16,001 nucleotides of DNA from an uncultured Corynebacterium sp. (GTDB taxonomy: Bacteria; Actinomycetota; Actinomycetes; Mycobacteriales; Mycobacteriaceae): the NCBI GenBank assembly GCA_943913645.1, contig CALTYZ010000032.1, positions 1 through 16,001 of the forward strand, given 5' to 3'. A program made the translations under genes and the position numbers. The first letter of the stretch is position 1, and each line of letters starts with the position of its first letter. Positions 6,637-13,009 of the stretch are shown piece after piece. The notes beneath the pieces are model-generated. The model had not been told where the DNA came from. It saw only the letters and a list, made by a program, of their open reading frames with translations, and did no database searches.

Positions 6637-7080
6637 TTAGCTGGTCGGCGGTCGGGAGGTAGTCCGTGACATCCCCCGAAACTCAGCGATGACGGTGTCG
6701 CCGTCATACAGCGTGACATCGGTAAGTCCGTTTCGACCCCAGGTCCGCGTTTCCTGGGCCACCCCACGAATTGTTCTTCCGAGCTTCGCCGGTGCAAGGA
6801 AATGAATCTGCACTTGTGATGCCACAGTGGGGGTCGCGGTACGAGAGTTGCAGGCCCCAGCGAACAGCGAGTCGGCAAAGGTGAAAAGCACCCCACCTTG
6901 GGCGACTCCGAACCCGTTGCAGTGTTGTTGTGCAACGACAAACTCGCCTTCGGCCAACCCGGACTCAATTTTCGTGATCCGGCTGCCGAGGAGAGTAAGC
7001 GATGCATCTTGCTCGTACATTGCTTTGACGTGATCGAGCTCTGGCGGAATGGAAAAGGAGGGGCCGAGAGGTTGGTGCAT
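6637..7080 (-). CDS. paaI: PaaI, hotdog-fold phenylacetyl-CoA pathway thioesterase
   Basis: This is a 147-aa hotdog thioesterase. PaaI hydrolyses hydroxyphenylacetyl-CoA and related dead-end thioesters to free CoA trapped in the pathway. It aligns well with E. coli PaaI: MYEQDA at 21-26, NGFGVAQGG at 55-63, FADSLFAGACNS at 68-79 with the likely catalytic D70, and a FRG-SR ending. The histidine of the CHGG motif of the E. coli protein is a glutamine here (Q61). The ATG at 7080 follows AAAGGA 5-6 nt upstream. It is divergent from paaR and 105 nt upstream of paaA. The strong promoter in that gap means paaA need not depend on paaI transcription, though read-through is possible since no clear terminator is seen. 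Confidence 0.9.
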   Translation of the reverse strand: MHQPLGPSFSIPPELDHVKAMYEQDASLTLLGSRITKIESGLAEGEFVVAQQHCNGFGVAQGGVLFTFADSLFAGACNSRTATPTVASQVQIHFLAPAKLGRTIRGVAQETRTWGRNGLTDVTLYDGDTVIAEFRGMSRTTSRPPTS

Positions 7081-7182
7081 GATTTTCCTTTCAGTTCATC
7101 CGAGTTGGAGAGGTATGGGTCACAAAAAGGGTGTCTGGATTGCGCATCTCCATCATGCCGCAAGGTGTGGCGCAAATCATCG

Positions 7183-7210
7183 TTGTGTTGGATGTCGTTC
7201 TTGCTAGTTT
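7183..7210 (+). promoter_or_regulatory. weak candidate promoter for paaR
   Basis: TTGTGT (7183-7188) and TAGTTT (7205-7210) are 16 bp apart, and the -10-like box ends 27 nt before the paaR ATG. Both hexamers are imperfect. No PaaR-type palindrome is seen in the 157-bp paaI-paaR spacer. Confidence 0.25.
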
Positions 7211-7237
7211 GAAAGCCTGCAGCTCTGGAGGTGTTGG

Positions 7238-7846
7238 ATGGCAAAGACTGAGGCAAAAGCGACGAGCGGCCGGGGTCGACCTGGCTACAGCCGAGATGAA
7301 GTTGTTGCAATCGCGGTTGATGAATTTCTCAACCGCGGGTACGACGCAACGTCGATGGGCATCCTCGCGCAGCGCCTGGGGGTCTCGAAATCTGCCATTT
7401 ATTACCACGTTGAATCAAAGGAGCAACTGCTCGAAGAGGCCACGGACCTCGCTCTCGATAATCTTCAGCAGGTCGTGGATGGTGCATACGCCATAGATGG
7501 GGGAGTCGAAGACAAGCTTCGCTTCTTGCTCGACGGCGCAGTGCATGTCTTGTGTGAGCACCAGCCCGAAACTGCGCTCTTGCTTCGCTTGCGCGGCAAC
7601 TCTGAGACTGAGCTCTGTGCGCTCGAGCGTCGGCGTGAGATCACGCGCCAAATGGTTGAACTGGTTGAGGCAGGGCAGCGAGAAGGCGCGATTCGTGATG
7701 ATGTTCCAGCTGGTGTTGCTGCACGCCTGATTTTTGGAGCTGTGAACTCAATCGCAGATTGGTATAGCCCTGACGGTTCCGCCTCGCCGGAAGAGGTTTC
7801 TAACGCGATGCATAAGTTGGTGTGGTCGGGGATCGCCGCCTCGTAG
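7238..7846 (+). CDS. paaR: TetR-family regulator, probable PaaR repressor of the paa genes
   Basis: This is a 202-aa TetR-family protein. The N-terminal DNA-binding domain spans about residues 15-63. The helix-turn-helix is at about 38-58 (SMGILAQRLGVSKSAIYYHV) and the recognition helix is around SKSAIYYHV. The rest is an all-helical ligand and dimer domain. The ATG at 7238 has GGAGG 6-7 nt upstream. It sits between paaI and paaK, and the two palindromes in front of paaA and paaK suit a TetR dimer. In known PaaR systems phenylacetyl-CoA is the ligand that releases the repressor. The specific assignment is therefore by context and operator rather than from the ligand domain. A GGGGG/CCCCC hairpin follows its stop. 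Confidence 0.85.
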   Translation: MAKTEAKATSGRGRPGYSRDEVVAIAVDEFLNRGYDATSMGILAQRLGVSKSAIYYHVESKEQLLEEATDLALDNLQQVVDGAYAIDGGVEDKLRFLLDGAVHVLCEHQPETALLLRLRGNSETELCALERRREITRQMVELVEAGQREGAIRDDVPAGVAARLIFGAVNSIADWYSPDGSASPEEVSNAMHKLVWSGIAAS

Positions 7847-7859
7847 GACACGCCCAAGC

Positions 7860-7893
7860 GGGGGTATGTCCTACCCCCTAAAAACAAGTTTTT
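7860..7893 (+). terminator. hairpin after paaR, possible terminator
   Basis: GGGGGTA (7860-7866) pairs with TACCCCC (7872-7878) over a 5-nt loop, 13 nt after the paaR stop. It is followed by AAAAACAAGTTTTT, itself palindromic and ending in a T-run at 7889-7893. The T-run is not directly next to the first stem, so terminator function is plausible but not textbook. Confidence 0.45.
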
Positions 7894-7896
7894 CCC

Positions 7897-7914
7897 CGTA
7901 TGTCATGGCATACG
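7897..7914. repeat. inverted repeat CGTATG-N6-CATACG upstream of paaK
   Basis: These are perfect 6-bp arms around TCATGG. The sequence GTATGTC also occurs at 7864-7870. The repeat could be an operator for an unidentified regulator or part of the paaR terminator region. It does not fit the PaaR pattern. Confidence 0.4.
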
Positions 7915-7926
7915 TTCAGAGCGGAA

Positions 7927-7942
7927 AGTAACGTGTCTCACA
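7927..7942. promoter_or_regulatory. possible GlxR (CRP-type) site upstream of paaK
   Basis: AGTAA-N6-TCACA fits TGTGA-N6-TCACA at 8 of 10 positions, with one perfect half. It ends 4 nt before the PaaR-type operator. A similar pairing of sites occurs in front of paaA, which raises confidence a little. Confidence 0.4.
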
Positions 7943-7946
7943 ACAA

Positions 7947-7968
7947 ACTGACCGATTGGTCGGTAAGC
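7947..7968. promoter_or_regulatory. PaaR (TetR-family) operator in front of paaK
   Basis: This is a 22-bp palindrome with arms ACTGACCG and CGGTAAGC around ATTGGT. The core ACCGAttggTCGGT is nearly perfect. It matches the operator before paaA in layout and differs from the remembered PaaR consensus at two fixed positions. No convincing -35/-10 pair is visible near it. CAAACT (7944-7949) would sit in the same relation to the operator as the paaA -10 box does. Confidence 0.75.
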
Positions 7969-8022
7969 TTCGGCGCTGTGTCGCTTGCGCTAGGCGACAT
8001 TTAAGTGAGAAAGGGAATCAAG

Positions 8023-9336
8023 TTGACCGCAAACTACGACATCACCTCCACAGTCGATGGTCCGGCGACGTCGATCGAATACGCCTCCCGTGACGAAATC
8101 ACTGCGCTCCAGACGGCGCGGATGAAAAACACGCTCCGCCACGCCTACTATCACGTGCCCCACTACCGCAAGGCGTTTGCTGATCTCGGTGTACACCCCG
8201 ACGACTTTAAAGAGCTGGCGGACATCTCAAAATTCCCGCTGACTGATAAAGCAGTACTGCGCGAGAACTACCCATTCGGCATGTTCGCCGTACAGCAACA
8301 CCAGATTGCTCGCGTCCACGCCTCCTCCGGCACCACCGGTTTGCCCACTGTTGTCGCATACACGTACAACGATATCGAGACATGGGCAGAGCTGATGGCT
8401 CGATCATTGCGCGCCGGTGGCGTGCGTCCGGGGGACAAGGTGCAAGTCACATTTGGCTACGGGCTGTTCACCGGTGGCCTTGGCGCCCATTATGGCGTGG
8501 AGAAGCTCGGTGCAACCGCGATTCCTACCTCCGGCGGCCAGACCGAGCGCCAGCTCCAGATCATGCGCGATTTCAAACCTGATGTCATTTTGGGTACGCC
8601 GTCCTACATGCTCAATGTGCTCGACCGCATGCGTGCGGAAGGGCACGATCCGCGTGAGTCTTCGCTGCGAGTTGGTATTTTCGGCTCCGAGCCATGGTCT
8701 GAAGGTATGCGTCGTGACCTGGAGGAAGGCTGGGGCATTGACGCCACCGACATTTATGGTCTTTCCGAAGTGATGGGCCCGGGTGTGGCGCAGGAATGTG
8801 TGGAGACCAAAGACGGCCTGACGTTCTGGGAGGATCATTTCTATCCCGAGATCTTGGACCTGAACACGGGCGAGCCCGTTCCGGACGGTGAGTTCGGTGA
8901 GCTTGTGGTCACCCCCTTGACCAAAGAAGCGTTCCCCGTCATCCGTTACCGCACCCACGACATCACTCGCCTGTTGCCCGGTACCGCCTGCTCCATGCGC
9001 CGTATCGACCGCATCTCGGCGCGCAATGACGACATGATCATTCTGCGTGGTGTGAATTGTTTCCCAAGCCAATTTGAGGAGATCATCACCGAAGACCGCA
9101 ACCTGCGGCCACGCTATCAGTGCGTACTCGAGCGCAGTGGCCGCATGGACAACCTCACCCTGGTGGTTGAACACGCCCCAGAAGCGACATCGGAGGACGT
9201 GGACAACTCCGCGCGTCTGCTGAAAAAACACATCAAGGACCGGATCGGCATCTCTGTCAACGTGGACATCCGAGACCACGTAGACACAGGTGAAGGCAAA
9301 GCAAAACGCATTGTTGATAACCGTCCAAAGGAGTGA
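8023..9336 (+). CDS. paaK: PaaK, phenylacetate-CoA ligase
   Basis: This adenylate-forming ligase makes phenylacetyl-CoA from phenylacetate, ATP and CoA, the entry step of the pathway. The phosphate-binding loop SSGTTGLP is at about 101-108, YGLSEVMGPG at 245-254, RYRTHD at 308-313, the hinge region RISARNDDMIILRGVN at about 331-346, and a likely catalytic lysine is K426 in GEGKAKR. An upstream in-frame GTG at 8005 exists. I prefer the TTG at 8023 because AAAGGG lies about 7 nt before it and the resulting 437 aa equals the E. coli PaaK length with matching N-terminus. The gene is plus-strand and behind a PaaR-type operator. Transcription very likely continues into the permease 75 nt downstream, since no terminator is seen between them. 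Confidence 0.95.
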   Translation: MTANYDITSTVDGPATSIEYASRDEITALQTARMKNTLRHAYYHVPHYRKAFADLGVHPDDFKELADISKFPLTDKAVLRENYPFGMFAVQQHQIARVHASSGTTGLPTVVAYTYNDIETWAELMARSLRAGGVRPGDKVQVTFGYGLFTGGLGAHYGVEKLGATAIPTSGGQTERQLQIMRDFKPDVILGTPSYMLNVLDRMRAEGHDPRESSLRVGIFGSEPWSEGMRRDLEEGWGIDATDIYGLSEVMGPGVAQECVETKDGLTFWEDHFYPEILDLNTGEPVPDGEFGELVVTPLTKEAFPVIRYRTHDITRLLPGTACSMRRIDRISARNDDMIILRGVNCFPSQFEEIITEDRNLRPRYQCVLERSGRMDNLTLVVEHAPEATSEDVDNSARLLKKHIKDRIGISVNVDIRDHVDTGEGKAKRIVDNRPKE

Positions 9337-9411
9337 CCTCGCTATCGGTTGCTGAACACGCACTCCGGTGACGGTTCTCATCTTTACCCCATGTCCCTAA
9401 AGGATTGGAAC

Positions 9412-10761
9412 ATGACCACTGCACATCCCGCTGAAAACAGCGCATTCGAGCCGCCCGTCCCGACTCAGCAGCAGAAGATGCTCAACGAGCACAAACGAGT
9501 GCTTGCGGGGGCCATGGTCGGCACCACTATCGAGTGGTTCGACTTCTTCATCTACGCCCAAGCCGCAGGAATTATCTTCGCCAGCCAGTTCTTCGACCCG
9601 GTTTCCAACGAGAGCCCAGGTCTCGCACAGATCATCTCGTGGGCCTCGCTCGGTATCTCATTCCTCTTCCGCCCATTGGGCGCGATCCTCGCCGGCCGCA
9701 TCGGCGACCGCGTCGGACGCAAACCGGTGCTCGTGATCACGTTGGTGGGCATGGGACTTGCTACCTTCCTGATGGGCATGCTGCCCACCTACGAAGCAAT
9801 TGGGCTCGCGGCCCCGATTCTGCTCGTGTTGCTGCGAATCCTGCAGGGCATGTCCGCAGGAGGAGAGTGGGGCGGTGCCGCCCTGATCGCGGTGGAGCAC
9901 GCACCGGTGTTGCGACGGGGCTTCTTTGGTGCGTTCCCGCAGATCGGCGTGCCGCTCGGTATGCTGCTCGCAACCATCATGACGCTGACGCTGACCACTG
10001 CGATGACACCGGAGCAGTTCGAGAGTTGGGGCTGGAGAATCCCATTTCTTTCCTCGCTCGTGCTCATCTTCGTAGGCTTCCTGATTCGCCGCACAGTTGA
10101 GGAATCTCCGGTCTTCTCCGAAATGGAAGAGCTGCGTGAGCGCTCCTCGGCGCCGCTGAAGGATCTGTTCTCCGGCCACGGCAAACTCGTTGGCCTGTGC
10201 GCGCTCATCTTCGCAGGAAACAACGCCGCCGGCTACCTTGTCATTGCCTTCTTCGTCTCGTACGCAACGAAGGTGCTCGGTTTCGATCGCCCAGTGGCTC
10301 TCGGCATCATGCTCCTCGCAGGTGGCTGCTGGCTTATCTCCACCCTCGTCGGCGGCATCGCCTCCGATGTCGTTGGTCGCCGCAGCCTATTCATCGTTGG
10401 CTACATCGCTCTGATCCTGTGGGCAATTCCCACATGGGTCCTCGTTGATACAGGCAACCTGTTCATGTTCACCATCGGCACCGCAGGTCTTGGCGCTTTG
10501 CTCGGCTTCACCTACGGTGGACAACCTGCGCTGTACGCGGAGATGTTCCCAGCCTCAGTGCGCCTGTCAGGCCTGAACATCGGCTACGCCCTTGGGTCAA
10601 TTATCGGCGGTGCATTCGCCCCGATGATCTCTCAGCTAATCCTCGAACGCACCGGCAACTCCATCTACATCGGTGTCTACATCGCGGTAATCTGCTTCAT
10701 CTCACTGCTTGGAGTAATTGCCGTGCCGAAGGGGATCCAAGGGCGTGACTTGGGCGCATAA
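9412..10761 (+). CDS. MHS-family MFS permease, probable phenylacetate importer
   Basis: This is a 449-aa major facilitator protein of the metabolite:H+ symporter (MHS) type, with about 12 predicted membrane helices. Family signatures are GTTIEWFDFFIY at 38-49, the loop 2-3 motif GRIGDRVGRKP at 95-105, and LQGMSAGGEWGGA at 144-156. A longer frame begins at 9349. The ATG at 9412 has AAAGGA 7-8 nt upstream and leaves a polar cytoplasmic N-terminus of ~30 residues, so I chose it. It is 75 nt downstream of paaK on the same strand with no visible terminator, hence probably co-regulated by PaaR. MHS members carry organic acids such as shikimate, ketoglutarate or proline/betaine. Phenylacetate as substrate is an inference from context. 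Confidence 0.88.
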   Translation: MTTAHPAENSAFEPPVPTQQQKMLNEHKRVLAGAMVGTTIEWFDFFIYAQAAGIIFASQFFDPVSNESPGLAQIISWASLGISFLFRPLGAILAGRIGDRVGRKPVLVITLVGMGLATFLMGMLPTYEAIGLAAPILLVLLRILQGMSAGGEWGGAALIAVEHAPVLRRGFFGAFPQIGVPLGMLLATIMTLTLTTAMTPEQFESWGWRIPFLSSLVLIFVGFLIRRTVEESPVFSEMEELRERSSAPLKDLFSGHGKLVGLCALIFAGNNAAGYLVIAFFVSYATKVLGFDRPVALGIMLLAGGCWLISTLVGGIASDVVGRRSLFIVGYIALILWAIPTWVLVDTGNLFMFTIGTAGLGALLGFTYGGQPALYAEMFPASVRLSGLNIGYALGSIIGGAFAPMISQLILERTGNSIYIGVYIAVICFISLLGVIAVPKGIQGRDLGA

Positions 10762-10776
10762 CATCCCCCACACTTC

Positions 10777-10805
10777 AGTCACGGCGTGTCATACCAGCCG
10801 TGACT
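10777..10805. terminator. hairpin between the convergent permease and pat genes
   Basis: A perfect 9-bp stem, AGTCACGGC (10777-10785) with GCCGTGACT (10797-10805), surrounds an 11-nt loop. It is 15 nt after the permease stop and 19 nt after the pat stop on the other strand. Neither side has a T-run. It may act as a bidirectional terminator of the short-tail kind or as an mRNA 3'-end stabiliser. Confidence 0.6.
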
Positions 10806-10808
10806 AAT

Positions 10809-10820
10809 GCATTGCAATGC
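10809..10820. repeat. perfect 12-bp palindrome downstream of pat
   Basis: GCATTGCAATGC is identical to its reverse complement. It lies 4 nt beyond the pat stop codon and next to the terminator-like hairpin. Function is unknown; it may form part of the 3' end of the pat transcript or bind a dimeric protein. Confidence 0.6.
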
Positions 10821-10824
10821 GCCG

Positions 10825-11877
10825 CTAGCTATAGCTGCCAGCCACGGTCTGCCACGCAGCAATGCAAGCATCGGTCTCGCGCGAGTTGGTCACGCTCACA
10901 CGGATGCCGTCGTCAAAAGCACGCACCAGCACGCCGGCTTCGGCCAGCGCCGCCGCGAACTCCTTCGGCGCAACCGGCAGATTAGCTGCGGGGACCCACA
11001 CAAAGTTGGTCTGCGTCGCCAGGGTGCCATACCCAGACAAAAACTCCACGAGCCGGGCTCGCTCGGTACATGTTTCGTCGATGCGGGTAGAGAGTTCGTC
11101 GCCAAGCGAAAGCGATGCGACGGCACCAGCTTGCGCCACAGTGCTGATCGAAAACGGCACGGCTACTTTGTTCAACGCCTCGATGATCGGGGCAGGGCCG
11201 AAAGCGTAGCCCACACGTGCCCCAGCAAGCCCATATGCCTTCGAGAAAGTGCGCAGCCCCACTAGGTTGGAGTACTTTGCCACCTCCTCGGTGGCTCTGG
11301 GGGTGTCCTCGGCGCGATTGTACTCAAAATATGCTTCGTCCAGCGCAACCAACACGTCGGCGGGAACACGAGCCATGAACTCAGTGAATTCGGCAGCGGT
11401 GACCGTGGAGCCGGTTGGATTGTTTGGGTTGCACACGAAGATCATGCTGGTGTGCTCAGTTACCGCATCGGCCATCGCCGCAAGATCCACGCGAAAATCC
11501 TCCGTGAGCGGCACCGGCACCGGTGTTGCGCCGGCGACCTGCACAAAGATTGGGTACGCCTCGAAGGATCGCCATGGAAAGATGACCTCATCACCCGGAG
11601 CGGAGGTCGCAGTAACCAGCTGCTGGCACAGCGCCGATGAGCCGGTTCCAACCGCGACCTGCTCACTGGTCACGCCAAGATGAGCAGCCAACGCTTCGCG
11701 CAATGACACGGCACCCATGTCTGGATAGCGGTTCACCTGCCCGAGTGCATCCACCATTGCCTGCGTCACGCCGGGCAAGGGAGCCTCGGCGGACTCGTTG
11801 GAGGACAGCTTCACCGCGTGGTCGTTGCGTGCGCCGGGCACGTAGGCGGCTAAGGATTCAAGGTCAGCACGAAACAT
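10825..11877 (-). CDS. pat: Pat/HisC-like aminotransferase (aromatic amino acid / histidinol-phosphate type)
   Basis: This is a 350-aa PLP-dependent class I/II aminotransferase. Visible are YPDMGAVSLREALA at 51-64, NPNNPTG at 150-156, LDEAYFEY at 179-186 with D180, the PLP lysine K213 in TFSKAYG, and RVGYAFG at 221-227. It closely resembles corynebacterial Pat as I remember it. Pat interconverts aromatic 2-oxo acids such as phenylpyruvate with phenylalanine or tyrosine. A HisC assignment is possible, but his-operon neighbours are absent. In-frame starts exist at 11904 (TTG) and 11886 (ATG). I chose the ATG at 11877 because MFRADL matches the family's N-terminus. It also lies 7 nt behind TACAAT, with no ribosome site anywhere near, suggesting a leaderless mRNA. 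Confidence 0.82.
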   Translation of the reverse strand: MFRADLESLAAYVPGARNDHAVKLSSNESAEAPLPGVTQAMVDALGQVNRYPDMGAVSLREALAAHLGVTSEQVAVGTGSSALCQQLVTATSAPGDEVIFPWRSFEAYPIFVQVAGATPVPVPLTEDFRVDLAAMADAVTEHTSMIFVCNPNNPTGSTVTAAEFTEFMARVPADVLVALDEAYFEYNRAEDTPRATEEVAKYSNLVGLRTFSKAYGLAGARVGYAFGPAPIIEALNKVAVPFSISTVAQAGAVASLSLGDELSTRIDETCTERARLVEFLSGYGTLATQTNFVWVPAANLPVAPKEFAAALAEAGVLVRAFDDGIRVSVTNSRETDACIAAWQTVAGSYS

Positions 11878-11884
11878 GCGCCCC

Positions 11885-11890
11885 ATTGTA
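11885..11890 (-). promoter_or_regulatory. -10 box TACAAT of pat, implying a leaderless transcript
   Basis: TACAAT ends 7 nt before the ATG at 11877, so transcription would start at or within a base or two of the start codon. Upstream there is no purine-rich ribosome site; the strand reads CCCTCC. The -35 region is not recognisable. Confidence 0.5.
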
Positions 11891-11993
11891 GGAGGGCAGC
11901 GCAATGCGCACCGACCCCCGTTTTGGCTCCCTGGGGCGAGGGGCGCTGCCGTGCTTTGAGGGATGCGAGCGACTGATCCAGGGACTCAGGTCG

Positions 11994-12008
11994 GGCTTGA
12001 GGCAAGCC
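11994..12008 (-). terminator. small hairpin just after prs
   Basis: GGCTTG (11994-11999) and CAAGCC (12003-12008) form a 6-bp stem over a 3-nt loop immediately after the prs stop. A further GGCTTG at 12013-12018 inside the gene end could pair instead. No T-run follows, so this is a weak terminator candidate. Confidence 0.3.
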
Positions 12009-12009
12009 G

Positions 12010-12987
12010 TTAGGCTTGGCCCTCAAAGAGGGTAGTCACCGACCCGTTTTCGAAAATCTCCCGAATGGTCTTCGCTAACAGCGGGGCAATCGAGAGCACC
12101 GTGAGGTTATTCCAGCCTTCGGTGGTTTGCGGCAGCGTGTCGGTGGTGATGACTTCCTCGCACCCACATTCATTAAGCCGTTCACGTGCAGGGTCAGAGA
12201 ACACACCGTGCGTACAGGCGATCACGACCGACTCAGCACCTGCCTCCTTGAGCACCCCGACAGCACCGGCGATGGTGCCGCCGGTGTCAATCATGTCGTC
12301 CATCAAGATGCAGTGCTTGCCCGCAACATCACCGACAACGCGGTTAGAGACCACCTTGTTGGCAGCGTCGATGTCGCGAGTTTTGTGCACGAAGGCCATC
12401 GGCGCGTCCCCGAGCATGTTGGCCCACTTCTCTGCCGTTTTCACCCTGCCGGCGTCAGGGGAAACAACGACAAGGTTATCTAGCGAATACCGAGACTTGA
12501 TGTAATCGACCAGGATCGGCATCGCATGCATATGATCAACTGGGCCGTCGAAAAACCCCTGAATCTGATCAGTGTGCAGGTCAACTGAGACAATGCGATC
12601 AGCACCTGCAGCGGTGAGCAGATCAGCGATGAGGCGGGCAGAAATCGGCTCACGCCCGCGGTGCTTTTTGTCCTGCCGCGCATATGGGTAAAACGGCAAG
12701 ATCGCGGTGATGCGTTTCGCTGACCCGCGTTTCAGCGCATCGATCATGATGAGCTGTTCCATCAGCCACTTGTTCAGCGGTTGCGCGTGGGACTGCATGA
12801 CGAAGCAGTCAGAGCCGCGGACAGACTCATCAAAACGAATGAAGATCTCGCCGTTTGCAAAATCCCGGGCGGTAGTTGGCACCAACTCAATGCCAAGCTC
12901 TTTTGCTACAGCTTCGGCCAGCGCCGGATGAGCGCGGCCGGAAAACACCTTCAGGTCCTTGTGACTCTCAGTCGAGTATCCAGTCAT
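12010..12987 (-). CDS. prs: ribose-phosphate pyrophosphokinase (PRPP synthetase)
   Basis: This is a 325-aa class I PRPP synthetase of usual length. It transfers pyrophosphate from ATP to ribose 5-phosphate, giving PRPP for purine, pyrimidine, histidine, tryptophan and NAD synthesis. In Actinobacteria it also supplies the arabinose donor of the cell wall. Visible motifs are YPYARQDKKHRGREPIS at about 100-116 (catalytic flexible loop region), DLHTDQIQGFF at 136-146, VVSPDAGRVK at 174-183 and the PRPP loop DDMIDTGGT at 230-238. The start ATG at 12987 is 22 nt after the glmU stop, so the two form an operon. GAAGG is 13 nt upstream, a rather distant ribosome site. Confidence 0.97.
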   Translation of the reverse strand: MTGYSTESHKDLKVFSGRAHPALAEAVAKELGIELVPTTARDFANGEIFIRFDESVRGSDCFVMQSHAQPLNKWLMEQLIMIDALKRGSAKRITAILPFYPYARQDKKHRGREPISARLIADLLTAAGADRIVSVDLHTDQIQGFFDGPVDHMHAMPILVDYIKSRYSLDNLVVVSPDAGRVKTAEKWANMLGDAPMAFVHKTRDIDAANKVVSNRVVGDVAGKHCILMDDMIDTGGTIAGAVGVLKEAGAESVVIACTHGVFSDPARERLNECGCEEVITTDTLPQTTEGWNNLTVLSIAPLLAKTIREIFENGSVTTLFEGQA

Positions 12988-13009
12988 TGAACTTGCTTAG
13001 CCTTCTTGC

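Noticed and set aside
7109..7124. Possible GlxR site near TCACA in the paaI-paaR spacer
   Set aside because: The left half matches only 2 of 5 consensus bases; too weak to call.
6573..7310. 245-codon open frame on the minus strand
   Set aside because: It overlaps paaI in another frame, crosses the paaI-paaR spacer and enters paaR; the translation resembles no family.
8404..9381. 325-codon open frame on the minus strand
   Set aside because: Antisense to paaK; long empty frames are expected opposite high-GC genes, and the translation shows no recognisable domain.
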